Positions 41,601 to 51,063 of a stretch of DNA of 64,000 nucleotides are shown here, in pieces (position 1 is the stretch's first letter; each line of letters begins with the position of its first letter). The stretch is from the NCBI GenBank assembly GCA_018004935.1, contig JAGNBF010000001.1, positions 124,001-188,000 of the forward strand, read 5' to 3'. A model generated the notes under the pieces. That model was not told the origin of the DNA and did no database searches. It saw nothing but the letters and a program-made list of their open reading frames with translations. The DNA comes from Chloroflexota bacterium. GTDB taxonomy: Bacteria; Chloroflexota; Anaerolineae; Promineifilales; Promineifilaceae. The translations under genes and the position numbers were made by a program.

Positions 41601-42813
41601 GCCGCAGACCTTCCTTGGTCGTGTGCACGGAGAAGCGGGCCGTTTCCACACCGAGGCCGCCCGTGCTTACCAGGAACTCATCCTCATCTACTATCTACAA
41701 AACAACCTGACCGCCTTTCTCCACGCCATCCTGGCTTCCCTAAACCTGGCTGAACAAGCCAACTCCCCTCGGGAACTGGCTGAAGGGTATGCTACCATGT
41801 GTGTAGTAGCCGGAGCCGTGCCGCAACTCAATCTGGCTCCTGTCTACGAACCAAGAGCAATGGAAGCGGCCCAACGACTCAATACCGCCTCTTTGTGGGG
41901 GTTTGTGTTGCTCCGCATCGGCACATACAAAGCCAGTGCCGGTTTGTGGGCCGGGGCACATGAGGCCACCGAGCAGGCGATTGCCCATTATGAACACATC
42001 AACGACCCCCGGGGGATGGGTGATGCGGTCAATGTGCTGGGGATTTTGTTGGAATTAGAAGGGCGGTTTGAGGAAGCGTATAAAGCGTTTGACGATTTGT
42101 ATTTGCTGGGGCAAAAACATGGCAATGTCCAGCATGAGGGATGGGGCATTGGCGGTCAGGCGTCGGGGTTGTTGCTTTTAGGCCAGACAGAAGCGGCACT
42201 GGCGAAAGCGGAACAGGCCTTAGAGAAAATGGAAGTGGGCAGTGTTCAGGAAGTGAACGATATTGCCGTGAAAGCGCAGGCGTTGTCGCGCCTGGGCCGG
42301 ATGTCGGAAGCCGTCGCGGCCGCAGACCGGGCCTTGACGCTGATGAAAGGGGCCACGCCGACCGCCTTTACGGTCATCGCCTTCCTGCAACTGGCGACGA
42401 CTTACCTGATGGTCTGGGAAGGGGTGGGGAAAGGAACTCAGCACTCAGCACTCAATCCTCAGTCCTCAGTCCTCAACCCTCAGCACTTACAAAAACAAAC
42501 CCGCCAGGCCGTCAAGGCGTTGCACCGGTTTAATATTGGCAAACCGGCGGGGTGGATGTGCCAGGGGTGGGTGGAGCAGTTGCAGGGGCGGCCGGGTAAG
42601 GCGATAAAATTGTGGCAGAAGGGGTTGGACGCGGCCGCGCTCCTGCAAACCCCCTACGAAGAAGGCTGGCTTCATTACCAACTGGGCCGACATCTCCCCC
42701 CCACCGACCCGGCCCGCCAACACCACCTCCAGCAGGCTCAGGACATTTTCACCCGTTTGAAGAATGGATATGAACTGTCGTTGGTGCAGGAACTCAGGAA
42801 AGCCCCGATGTAG
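38620..42813 (+). CDS. Double nucleotide cyclase - AAA ATPase - TPR signalling protein
   Basis: The 1397-residue protein joins three modules. Residues about 25-210 and 265-450 are class III cyclase homology domains. The first has VVLFADISGFTPLT and VIGFSGDAVTCWF, and so keeps the metal-binding Asp pair; the second (SLFLKFSGIDYEADDAA, IGLSRGQAYTGGYG, VNIAARLMAKA) lacks the first metal Asp. They could form one active site as an internal dimer. Residues about 490-750 form a STAND/AAA_16-type ATPase with Walker A EGEAGIGKSRL and Walker B LIIVLDDTQW. The remaining 600 residues are TPR-like helices. This plan is known from large bacterial signalling proteins. Nine GCGGCCGC octamers fall in the gene, two of them overlapping. 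Near residue 1275 a heptanucleotide repeat encodes HSALNPQSSVLNPQH. No ribosome site is present; a -10 box lies eight bases before the ATG. Confidence 0.88.
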   Translation: MEFINTYIPIDRRYALIHNQPLPDRAQGVVLFADISGFTPLTAALAKGLGPFRGAEEMTRYLNQVYGALIAEVHRYQGSVIGFSGDAVTCWFDEHEEFGAVKVAEDRFAVPYAFQRAARRAAAAALAMQAAIQQMGAITTPQGTAVTLGIKVALAGGTVRRFLAGRPDIQVIEVLAGNILDRMALAENQAERGETVVAAEIAAALSDSAIIKTWRLSPEGQRFAVITGLTQPIAMSPWPALPPLSNEQARPWLLSPVYQKLQRGEAAYLAELRQVVSLFLKFSGIDYEADDAAGDKLNEYISWVQTVLSRYGGFLLQLTMGDKGSYLYGVFGALQAHEDDALRAVAAAIELNTPPAPLSFISQTHIGLSRGQAYTGGYGGPTRQTYGVMSNQVNIAARLMAKAHPGQILVTAFIMQATIQEYEYEELGAVPLKGLTSPLLVFTVLGKRFKNEADTLKGRALAPMVGREEQRAVLLEGLRALQEQGQSGCIVIEGEAGIGKSRLVVELLDQAHANGISSLLGAGDAIENAAAYHAWRPLFRQFFHLDVPHQEMDIAPIEEWQAIVLEQLTNLPPPLVNLIPLLNVVLPLDLPENDLTSQLTGEVRANNTLELLIGLIQTRVQTKPLIIVLDDTQWFDSASWGLARLVSRDIQPLLLVLLTRPLDSPLPTDYTALLELSTTHHLRLETLSTQQIESLVCQRLEVKQLPARVAKLIHEKAAGHPFFSEELAYALRDAGLIQIVSGECLVTPQAGALRGMDFPNTIQGVITSRIDRLSPQHQLTLKVASVIGRTFWLNALNYIYPLEVDKPTLPHYLHDLEKASITAAVVGDPDLSYIFKHVITQEVAYGLLLYAQRQSLHQGVAEWYERAYDKDLSGSYPLLAYHWRNAGNSGKTVEYLEKAAEEALRNNTNQEAIRFLNEALTLYTEIEVQPDQLRVARWHRQLGEAHMGLGLMLDGQRYYEQALALTGFPVPQKPAQTATRILGQIARQVGHRLRPQTFLGRVHGEAGRFHTEAARAYQELILIYYLQNNLTAFLHAILASLNLAEQANSPRELAEGYATMCVVAGAVPQLNLAPVYEPRAMEAAQRLNTASLWGFVLLRIGTYKASAGLWAGAHEATEQAIAHYEHINDPRGMGDAVNVLGILLELEGRFEEAYKAFDDLYLLGQKHGNVQHEGWGIGGQASGLLLLGQTEAALAKAEQALEKMEVGSVQEVNDIAVKAQALSRLGRMSEAVAAADRALTLMKGATPTAFTVIAFLQLATTYLMVWEGVGKGTQHSALNPQSSVLNPQHLQKQTRQAVKALHRFNIGKPAGWMCQGWVEQLQGRPGKAIKLWQKGLDAAALLQTPYEEGWLHYQLGRHLPPTDPARQHHLQQAQDIFTRLKNGYELSLVQELRKAPM
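42436..42484 (+). repeat. In-frame heptanucleotide repeat in the cyclase gene
   Basis: Seven 7-mers: ACTCAGC twice, ACTCAAT, CCTCAGT twice, CCTCAAC, CCTCAGC. The array sits between two TPR-like helices and adds about 16 polar residues. Confidence 0.8.
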
Positions 42814-44564
42814 ATGTCAGGGCAGGAAAATGATCCAATAAAAGTTACCAAATCTGTATCCACGCCAGGTACATCGCTTAGACCGTAAGTTGTCCCGTTC
42901 AGATAAAGTTCAAAACTCCCTGCTGTGGCCTGCCCGGTAGATGTGGGTACAAAACGGACAATATCCGAATCATCCACACCTTCCAGATCCCCCAGTTTTT
43001 CCACCGGTTCATCTAGGCTCAACAGGATGGAACCGTCAGCCAACAGGGTGAACGCATCTACATTGATCCCCAATAGACCCACATCTGAACCATCAAAATA
43101 CATATCCCAGATGCCATTCAGAGCATCGTAAATCACAATGTCCTCTTTACTATAATAGGTGTCATCAATGATTACATCGCTGGTCCAGGAGAAGTAGAGT
43201 ATTTCGGCGGGAAGTTGGTACGTTTGAGCGGGTACCAACTTGATGGCATCGGCCAGGACGATACGACCTTCGTTAGCACCATCTTCAAAAGCACCATCAT
43301 CGTTATCTACTTGCACATATTCAGTAATGTTACCATCCAGGGCAAAATCATAGCGGCCGATGTAGGCCCAGGCGGAATGCTCGTTATTGGGATAAACGAG
43401 TTGCACAACATGGGCTATGCTGGTTTCTTCGTTATGCTCGATCGTATAGATAGCGTTTAAGGTTGCATCTTCGTGATCGGGGATATGGACGTAAATGTCG
43501 TATTCACCGGGGGGAGCATAGGCATCTGGTTCGATATTCCATTGGGCACAACATCCTTCCTTTGCATTGACATAGGTATAACGATAGGAGTTATTATAGC
43601 TTTGTGAACCGGTATCATCCTCAAAACAATCTCCCTCTATTGAAAAATCAGATGAGGTGTCGTCAATCAACAGGCTGATTTCGTCTACTTCTGGTTCTGG
43701 CAAACCAACATCACCTGCACCCGGATATTGGTCGGCTCCCGAAATAAGGGCTGGTCGGGTTGCCCATAGGTTGTAACTAATTTCTCCTGATGGATGTCCC
43801 GCCCAAGGATCTGGTGTTGTTGTTCCAATCCAACCATAAGGATTCACAACAACGTCTGCTAAGGTACGAACTTCGAGATGAAGATGTTGTCCACAAGTTG
43901 ATGTCTCTGGTTGCCCTGTAATTGGGCCGCATCCCAGGCCACCAATACCAAAAACGTGCCCGGTATTTCCACTAATCCCGATGATTCTATTTCTATCTCC
44001 AGGATTTTCCGGGTCAATTGTTATGGTTTGACCTGTTTCGGCAACTAAGGCACTTAGGTGTCCATACCAGATTTCATAATTTTCATTGGCTGTGTAAGTC
44101 ATACGCACATGTAATCCATAACCCAGCCGATGATTGGCGGGATAGGACCACCCTGCTTCGATAACTTCGCCATTGGCGGCCGCAAGAACTGGTTCATACT
44201 CCAGGCTATAATCTATTCCTAGATGGCTTGTGTATCCATACCCACCGGGAATATAAGCCGCCGTTGGACCGGGCGTAGGGGTTGTACCTGCAAGTGGAGT
44301 AAGGGTTATGGGGGTATGGATAGTTCCGTCGTGGTGGACAACATAGTTGTTGTTATCACTGGAGCCAGGGAACGGATGATCAAAAACTTGCCAAACGTCT
44401 TCCTGACCGTAGTAAATGGAACCCAGAAAAGGTTGCGGTGTCTCAGTTTGTAATAGAGGGGCACTGGCATAAAGAGCCAGAGCATTGAATTGCATAGTAG
44501 CCGCCAAAATGAACAACCCAATTAACTGTATGGCTAATATTGACACCAGAAGTGACTTTCTCAT
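42738..44564 (-). CDS. Secreted M23-type peptidoglycan endopeptidase with C-terminal beta domains
   Basis: The 608-residue protein has a signal peptide (MRKSLLVSILAIQLIGLFIL). A LytM/M23 domain follows: SHLGIDYSLEYEPVLAAANG gives the first His and the Asp ligand, YGHLSALV the loop, and CGQHLHLEV the final His-x-His. This class cuts peptide cross-links in the cell wall. Residues about 310-470 resemble golvesin/xylan-lyase-like carbohydrate-binding domains (CAQWNIEPDAYAPPGEYDIY, ADAIKLVP). The last 130 residues repeat DVGLLGINVDAFTLLADG, then end in an unrelated-looking tail. The tail overlaps the cyclase gene on the other strand by 76 bases, suggesting the last domain is truncated. The ATG after AAGGTG was chosen; the longer frame has no ribosome site. 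Confidence 0.85.
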   Translation of the reverse strand: MRKSLLVSILAIQLIGLFILAATMQFNALALYASAPLLQTETPQPFLGSIYYGQEDVWQVFDHPFPGSSDNNNYVVHHDGTIHTPITLTPLAGTTPTPGPTAAYIPGGYGYTSHLGIDYSLEYEPVLAAANGEVIEAGWSYPANHRLGYGLHVRMTYTANENYEIWYGHLSALVAETGQTITIDPENPGDRNRIIGISGNTGHVFGIGGLGCGPITGQPETSTCGQHLHLEVRTLADVVVNPYGWIGTTTPDPWAGHPSGEISYNLWATRPALISGADQYPGAGDVGLPEPEVDEISLLIDDTSSDFSIEGDCFEDDTGSQSYNNSYRYTYVNAKEGCCAQWNIEPDAYAPPGEYDIYVHIPDHEDATLNAIYTIEHNEETSIAHVVQLVYPNNEHSAWAYIGRYDFALDGNITEYVQVDNDDGAFEDGANEGRIVLADAIKLVPAQTYQLPAEILYFSWTSDVIIDDTYYSKEDIVIYDALNGIWDMYFDGSDVGLLGINVDAFTLLADGSILLSLDEPVEKLGDLEGVDDSDIVRFVPTSTGQATAGSFELYLNGTTYGLSDVPGVDTDLVTFIGSFSCPDIYIGAFLSSCTNDSSYPFFKRVKMS

Positions 44565-44586
44565 ATTTTCACCTTTATGTAAACAT

Positions 44587-45965
44587 TTAATTGGATAACC
44601 AAAAAATGCCATAGGGTACGTATGTGTCAGTAGTATCAAGCAATTGAAAGACTTGCCCTCCTGTCCGATGAATAAGACTCAAACTAGAACCATTACTGTC
44701 TTTACTATGAAACACCAGCCATTGCCCATCAGGAGACCAAGCCAGAGGGCGCAACTCAGCACTCCCAGGTATATCTAGCAAGATTGTCGGTGTGTTATTT
44801 GTTATATCTAGCACCATCAACTGACCATGTTCTTCATGCAAAAATCCGAGTACTATGTTTTGACCATCTGGTAACCATAATGCGTAAAGATTAGAATAAG
44901 CTTCTGTGAGGGGATGACTCTCTCCACTTTCAGTATCCCATAAAGTCAAAGACGAGGACAAAGGTAATCCTATACCAACCCTGAACCCTTCGGTAAACGC
45001 CAGATAAGGACTATTCGGTGACCAGAGAGGCACACTAAAAAATCAGCCCCAACAAGATTTATTGTGCTTAATGAGGCCATATCAAGCGCATATAACCCAA
45101 CCCCAATATATTCATTTGAGACTAAATATTGGCTATCAGGTGACCAAGTTAAGTTCGATGCCTGCTTCTCAATATCCAACATGGTTATTGAAGAAGTTAT
45201 GGTATCCAGTAAATAAATCTCACCCCCATAAATACCTATTGCCAAATAGTTACCATTTGGTGACCAAGCGAGTTCTTGTACTTCACCAGGAAAAGAGTGT
45301 AGCAATTCCGGTGACCCTGTGATGGGGTGAGTGGCAACGTATACATCCGTACCGCTTTGATAAGCCAGCCGTTGACTATCATTTGACCAGGTTAGATTAC
45401 GTGCCCAGGGGTAATTATCTGTAATTCGCTCAAGTTCGTTGTTAGTCAGGGAATAAACGAAAACGTTAGGAATATCAAGATAGTGAGCCGCTCCTTGGAA
45501 ACTGACACTGCCATCACCGTTCGCATCTTCTAGCGCGGTGAAGGCCAGCTTTGTCTTATCGGGCGAAAGGGCAATAACAGGAATGCCTACCAAGCTCGTT
45601 AATACTGCTTCAACACGCCAATCGTCTGGTGTTTCACCTGGCACTGCCATATACAAATTATGAACGGGATCGGGCAAATCATCGGGGCGGGAAAGCGGGT
45701 CCCACATAAAGTAGATACGACCGGTGGGGGGAGAAATCGGTTCAGGTGTTTGTGTAGGTTCTGGTGTATGAGTCGGTGTTATTGTCGCAGTTGCCGCTAT
45801 CGTTGTCGGTGTGTCAGGGTTCACCGGTTCGGTGGTAGGAGTTAAGCTAGGCGTTGCCGAAAGTGTCAGGGTTGTTCCCTGGGCTATAGGCGTAGAAGTA
45901 GTAGATTCGCCCGTTGTGCAAGCACCCAGAAACAGGCAAAGCAGGAGCCAAAACCATTGTTTCAT
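44587..45965 (-). pseudogene. TolB-like (PD40) propeller lipoprotein with a frameshift
   Basis: Two overlapping frames belong to one gene. The upstream frame (44970-45965) begins with a lipoprotein signal (WLLLCLFLGAC), a Thr/Pro spacer and PD40-type blades (LTWSNDSQRLAYQS, LAWSPNGNYLAIG, LTWSPDSQYLVSN). It derails after NLVGADF. The downstream frame (44587-45033) resumes with PLWSPNSPYLAF and LAWSPDGQWLVFH. One additional T in the message T6 run (A6 at 45037-45042) would join them as GADFFSVPLWSPN. The whole would be about 460 residues. It could be a real mutation, a sequencing error in a homopolymer, or slippage-controlled expression. It sits among an M23 peptidase and another propeller gene, so a role in envelope biology is likely but unproven. 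Confidence 0.75.
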
Positions 45966-46031
45966 AACGCACCTCAGTTATTACTTTGACTTCTTTCTGT
46001 TTTAAAGCAGGGCAAAGAAAAAAGAAGCAAC

Positions 46032-47329
46032 TCATTCTTGATCGCTGACAAGCCAGGCCGGATAACGGACAATACCGGGATACGTCACCGGTTGGGCCGT
46101 TTGACCGGGCGTAAGAAGCCAGATGGCATCATCGGCGGTAAAGGCCAGTTGCTTCCCATCTGGCGACCAGATCGGATCGTAAACCAGATTGCCCGTAAAT
46201 TGGGTCAGGGGCGTGATGGTGCCGGTGGCAATATCAGCCCGGTACAGATTGCTTTGCAAGGCGTTCGGCCACTCATCCGCCTTGACATCATCAGGGTTTT
46301 CGCGGTGGACGTAGGTAATGGTTTGCCCATCAGGATGCCAGACCGGGGGATACCCATGCCCGGCATCGGCTGGAGCTAACAAGGTCAACGGTTGGCCGCT
46401 GGTATCAGCCAGCCATAACTCACCGACGGTGTAGGGAATGTTGCTATCGGGCATGAGGATGTAGGCCATCTGTTGGCCGTCAGGCGACCAACGGGGGTAG
46501 GCAATGATATGCCGAGGTTGCTGTTGTAGGACGGTGCGTTCTCCATTGACCAGATTGAGCAGTCCCATTTCACTGCCAAAGCCAAGCCCTCGACTGGCAA
46601 CGTAAATCACCTGTTGACCATCAGGAGTAAAAGTAGCGTCATACGTCCCGAAAGGCAAGTCGAGCAGGGTTTGGTAGAGCGTCGCGGCTTCCACAAGGTA
46701 AATCTGGTGGTTATCGGCGTTACGGAAAAGGAACCAACCGCCATCGGGTGACCAGTTCAGGAAATAGCCGCGAGGAAACGTTACCGTAGCGGCGTTGGGT
46801 GGGGTTGTGGGGACAAGACGGGCGAAGTAATCCGCGTGGCAAAAGGTTTGCAAGATCAGGTATTGGCTGTTGGGTGACATGATCACCTGATCGACAATAC
46901 AGGTGGGGGAATGGCTTTGTAGATTGAGGGTAAGTGGCTGGTTGGTTGTTACCAAACTGGTTAAGGGATCGAAGGGTAGGGCAATGGTAGTCGTTTGGGC
47001 TCTTTGGGTATTTAGGGGGTTGACACCATATGTACGGGCTGGCCTTGTGCCTGCCCAGTGTGGGGCAACCACAAGGGTTGCCCGTACCCCACGAAATCCC
47101 GAAGACCCGTCGTTTGTTCAGCCAGAGAAAGTGCCGGGCCATTGGTGACGTTGGCGGGATAGTTAACAAAAACGAGATGTGTCGGCGGCCGCGCCATAGG
47201 CGCGGCCGCACCTGGTTGTATTTTAGGATACTGAGCTTTACCGGTCGGGGTGGGCAGCTTGCTGAAGAGGATAACGGCAGTACATAAAGCGATAAGCACG
47301 TTAAGCAGGAATAAGTACCGGTTTTTCAT
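46032..47329 (-). pseudogene. TolB-like (PD40) propeller gene split by a family B element
   Basis: The start (from 47329) encodes MKNRYLFLLNVLIALC, a signal anchor, then a Pro/Ala-rich spacer ending ALSLAEQTT. The body (to 46032) encodes blades such as FLNWSPDGGWFLF, YPRWSPDGQQMAYI and DPIWSPDGKQLAFTADD. Between them lies a 111-bp element flanked by GTCGTTTG repeats. Removing the element and one repeat restores a continuous frame, ALSLAEQTTTIALPFDPL. The net 119-base gain shifts the frame, so the intact product (about 390 residues) is not made. An ATG inside the element opens the downstream frame, but that product would lack a signal. Confidence 0.85.
46998..47108. mobile_element. Family B element, 111 bp, inside a gene
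   Basis: Target duplication GTCGTTTG at 46990-46997 and 47109-47116. Ends are GGCTCTTTGGGTATTTAG and, as complement of the right end, GGGTCTTCGGGATTTCGT. The core is the GGGCAACCACAAGGGTTGCC hairpin. Confidence 0.92.
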
Positions 47330-47766
47330 AACAATAACCTTTTAGTGAGAACAAATATAATGTAGCAAATTGCAGATGATAAGGGGTCAAACAAACAATA
47401 TACACTTAAAGATTAGCCATAAAAGAGGATCTGGTAAATGATTAAAAAGGGTGAAATGGCCCTGTATTCAATCGTTACAGAGGCAAAGAAACAACACCCT
47501 TCACGTTCTCGTTCCACGCTCTGCGTGGAATGAGTTCCGACACCTGAATAGATTGGTTCAATTCACCCTCATCCCCCCTAACCCTCTCCCCAGGGAGAGG
47601 GAACTCACTCCCCTCTCCGTCACGGGAGAGGGGCCAGGGGTGAGGGTTTGTATTTACTTCTTTCGGCGTCAAAATCAGGTAGAGTATTGCCTTGATGTGG
47701 CCTGGAGGGAGTTATACCCGATGCGGCGGTAAAGCGAGAGGGCGACAGGCGTAAACAGGGACGAGG
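47330..47766. repeat. Intergenic with hairpin repeats
   Basis: About 435 bases with no gene. Positions 47570-47645 form a long imperfect hairpin of CCCTCTCCC-type blocks (CCCCTAACCCTCTCCCCAGG against GGGAGAGGGGCCAGGGGTGA). Positions 47512-47532 are a short inverted repeat (TTCCACGCTC-TGCGTGGAA). Positions 47719-47755 (GATGCGGCGGTAAAGCGAGA) match 31760 and 38462. Confidence 0.6.
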
Positions 47767-50019
47767 TTAGGGCTGAGGTGAATCAGGCCAGCAGATGATT
47801 TCTTGGGGATAACGGTGTCCCAGCAACTTTTTCGTAATCGTTTGTGAGGTGAGCAAGCCGGAAATCACCGCCGACTCCACAAAACCAGCGTTCGCGCCAT
47901 TAAAAATCCAATCCCCAGTCAAATACAGATTATCGCACCCCGTTTCATCCGTTTTAAGACGGTATTTTGTACTTCCCTTCACCGATAGCACATACCGCTC
48001 CGAAGGGTCAATATTGGCTCGCCAGAACTGACTATTGAACCGTTCTTCCCCCTCCCGCTCCTCCATATCCACCAGCAAATCCCAGTCCAGGCAGTTAGGA
48101 AACTCCTTGTACGGCTTTACTGCCCCCGGCCACACCGGTAACAGATGCTGGCGTAAGAAGTCCAGACTGTTTTGCTTCCCCTGACGGAATTGTTCACTGG
48201 CAAACTTGGGATCATCAGGGTCAGGCAACTCGTCTAATTTAGGGCCACGCATGGCACTACAAAAATAGGAAATATTGTACGGGTAATGGTCATCTGGCCA
48301 GCTTTCCCGTTTGATGACATGGCTCATATCAGCCCAGGCATCTACCGTGTCGGTTGTAAATGTGCTACCCGGCATACGTTCCACATCATAACTGCTGACA
48401 ATGGTCTGACCGTTACGCCAATACGGTTGTTGCAGTCCGGCCACATCCCGCTTGAGCCAGAGTTGGAAGGCTTGTGTCTGCACAGTTTTAACGTGGGTCA
48501 ACATGTGACGCCATTTGTCCCATTTGGGAGCCGGGTTTTCCAACAATTCCTGACAAAGCCAACGCAACGGTCCCAACGATGTGCCCAAAATCACTACATC
48601 GAAGTCGGTGCCCTTTTTCAATTTCAGTGTGCCCGCATTTTTCCAACCGGTCCAGAATGATTCCAGGTTGTATTTAGGCTGTTTGTACCCAGCCACAACG
48701 GTGCGTTGACGCAACCGTTGCCCTTCCACAATCTGTTCGTAGAGAGGTTCGTTGGGCCAGGCGGGTAGCCCTTTGGGGTAAATGAGCGGTTGGTATTCCT
48801 GGTCGTTTTTGAGCGTGACCTGGCGGGTGATGGTGATACCATCAATTGAGTGCCCATCGGGAGAAAGATGAAGTTTTTCGGCCCGGTGGAAGAATTTGAT
48901 TTTGACGCCACGCTGTTGCAAAACTTCGTACACAGGGGCGAAGATGGTATCGCCCATGCCCGATTCCATATGCCAGATGAAGGGACCACGGGTGTCCAGG
49001 CTCATACGCAGGATGGTGCGTAGAGCGGTACCGGCTTCCAGGCTGGGGGTTACGCCGTCTTCGTAAGCAAAAACCATATCGTAGATGGCGCGGACAGTGG
49101 CTGATTGTTGAGTGAGCGGTTGCGCTCCCCCACGTTGTCCCAACCAGTCACGGTAATCCCATTCGTTGACGCTGTCGTATCCTTTATTGATGACATCATC
49201 TTTGATGATGCCGCGCACCATGGAACAGGCGGTGTCGGTGTCTACGAAGGCGTTGTAGAGGGTGAAGTCGGTGGTTATTTTGTCTTTGAGTTCGGCCCAC
49301 AGGGATGTGATGAAGGCGGCGATGAGCAGGTCTATGATTTTGTACCGTATCGCGGCCGCGATGCCGTGTGGATTATCGTCCGACATGGCTGAGAGCCGGT
49401 AAGCAATAGTCAATAAAGCAATGGCCGTAAACTCCCCCACACTGGTAGTGATGTCACCTAAAACCTGTTTCCACCAGGGCAGGCTCATAAAAACCCGTAC
49501 CGAGGCGGGCAGTTGGACAGGGAGAGTAGCATGAGCTGATGCCTCTACCCCGGCTAATAGTGTCTGTAAAATCTGGCTTATATATTCGGCAACGGTTGTC
49601 GGGGGATCCGGGTCTATGGCGGGCGTCCATTCATTGATGGGGGTAGCCGTGAAACGAGGCGTCCATTTACCATTGAAGAAATACATATCTACGTCATACC
49701 CCATTGGCCGGAATGCTTCTTGCCAGGTAGCCATCGGCGTTCCGGCGGGGCGCTTTAGCTCGCCATACGCTTCCTGCATCCAACGGAAGGCGTTATCGTA
49801 GAATCCCCACCAAAAGTGGAAACCATGCTCTTCAATGCGATTGGCGACGCGCTGATTGCGGCCGCTGGCCCCTTTACCTCCCAATCGCCACCCGAGCTGG
49901 TAAATGGTGATCTCATAATGGTCTTGCCAGTCCGGAGCATGGCTAAGATACCACGCGGCCGCCATTGATGAGACACCACCACCGATAATGGTAATTTTAG
50001 TTTTCTGGGGTATAGACAT
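47767..50019 (-). CDS. FAD-dependent amine-oxidase/carotenoid-desaturase-like oxidoreductase
   Basis: The 750-residue protein has an N-terminal FAD fold, TKITIIGGGVSSMAAAWYLS, with GxGxxS in place of GxGxxG. ITIYQLGWRLGGKGASGRN and EEHGFHFWWGFYDNAFRWM follow. The last motif resembles the H-x-F-x-G-x-Y-N-x stretch of plant-type phytoene/zeta-carotene desaturases. The C-terminus has the FAD signature NLYLTGDWIFNGANAGFVES. It is longer than CrtI or PDS because of a 150-residue helical insertion (residues about 120-280). Substrate is unknown; carotenoid or sterol-like isoprenoids are reasonable guesses. The ATG follows GGAGGAACCACC; the longer frame is derived from a family J repeat. Transcribed alone. 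Confidence 0.82.
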   Translation of the reverse strand: MSIPQKTKITIIGGGVSSMAAAWYLSHAPDWQDHYEITIYQLGWRLGGKGASGRNQRVANRIEEHGFHFWWGFYDNAFRWMQEAYGELKRPAGTPMATWQEAFRPMGYDVDMYFFNGKWTPRFTATPINEWTPAIDPDPPTTVAEYISQILQTLLAGVEASAHATLPVQLPASVRVFMSLPWWKQVLGDITTSVGEFTAIALLTIAYRLSAMSDDNPHGIAAAIRYKIIDLLIAAFITSLWAELKDKITTDFTLYNAFVDTDTACSMVRGIIKDDVINKGYDSVNEWDYRDWLGQRGGAQPLTQQSATVRAIYDMVFAYEDGVTPSLEAGTALRTILRMSLDTRGPFIWHMESGMGDTIFAPVYEVLQQRGVKIKFFHRAEKLHLSPDGHSIDGITITRQVTLKNDQEYQPLIYPKGLPAWPNEPLYEQIVEGQRLRQRTVVAGYKQPKYNLESFWTGWKNAGTLKLKKGTDFDVVILGTSLGPLRWLCQELLENPAPKWDKWRHMLTHVKTVQTQAFQLWLKRDVAGLQQPYWRNGQTIVSSYDVERMPGSTFTTDTVDAWADMSHVIKRESWPDDHYPYNISYFCSAMRGPKLDELPDPDDPKFASEQFRQGKQNSLDFLRQHLLPVWPGAVKPYKEFPNCLDWDLLVDMEEREGEERFNSQFWRANIDPSERYVLSVKGSTKYRLKTDETGCDNLYLTGDWIFNGANAGFVESAVISGLLTSQTITKKLLGHRYPQEIICWPDSPQP

Positions 50020-51063
50020 GGTGGTTCCTCCTGGGATCATAATGACTAACGCTCTCGAGGGCTGAGCTTGTTGAAGTCCCGTGTTGCCTTCGACTAGCTC
50101 AGGCAACCGGCTTAGGAATTGTCTAAAAATAAGCTCCACTGATGGGAACTACGACGAGAGTGAAAATGCAATACAATTCTAACATGAGTTTGTGGAGATA
50201 CACAGAAGACACCAATGAGTAGGGCTATTCTCAATTTGTTCTGAGTCTCTAAAAATGGCGCGGCCGCCTGGCTGTAAAACGAGCCGGGCTATACTTACGA
50301 AGGCCGTTGGCCTGGGGTCTTAGCCCGTAGGGCTTGGTATTGATAGCCCGGCGGTTTGACCGCCGGGCGGATTAACTCGGATTTCCCCCACCCCTAACCC
50401 CGCCCCCAGGGGCGGGGAATTTTTTCTCGTGTCATTTTTCGCGGGCGTCCGCCCGCGAAAAATGACACGAATGGGGTTTCCCTCTACCTGCTGGGATCGC
50501 AGATAGGGAGGAACTGTACCCTTACCAGAGGGGACGGTTTCCCTGACAAGCTCAGCCCTCGAGAGTCTTCGTAATCGTTCGCAATTAACTTAGGGTTCGC
50601 TCAAGATTAAGTTGGGTGGTGCGGTCAGGAGACCGGCCACAGCAAACTCAAAAGTCAGGTTCATTCGGAATTCGCGGGGTGTGGCTACATGTGGGGGTTG
50701 GCCTTGTGCCTGCCCCGTCGAGGGCAACCACAAGGGTTGCCCCTACAGATGGGGTCAATCCCCTGAAATCCCCAAGATCCAAAAGTTATTGGCGAACGAA
50801 CCTTTAGAGCCTGCAAAAGATTATGTTCCGTCAAGACCTGACAGGTTTCCGAAAACCTGTCAGGTCTAAACTGAGAAGTTATATTTTTACGGAACCCCAC
50901 ACCGTATAGATATACGCAGACCAGGGCCGTTAGTGAAAAAGTCGGTTGCGTCAGATAGAATACAGGCATCCCAGAAGCTCGTGGGAACGTTGAAAACGGT
51001 AATACTTCAGTTCCCCTGAGTTCCGCCCGTCCCCATGAGTTCCCATTGTGTGAAGGAGATCCT
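50020..51063. repeat. 1-kb repeat field before rocD
   Basis: No gene is supported. In order: family J (50046-50113); a NotI-type octamer at 50260; a family C-like interior (50268-50372, CCCGGCGG-TTTGA-CCGCCGGG); a palindrome cassette (50385-50520) with 19-bp arms at 50429-50468, GTGTCATTTTTCGCGGGCG; a partial family J (50543-50580); family D (50615-50648); a diverged family B (50660-50790); and a family G hairpin (50835-50866). The last 200 bases show nothing clear until the AAGGAG before rocD. Confidence 0.7.
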
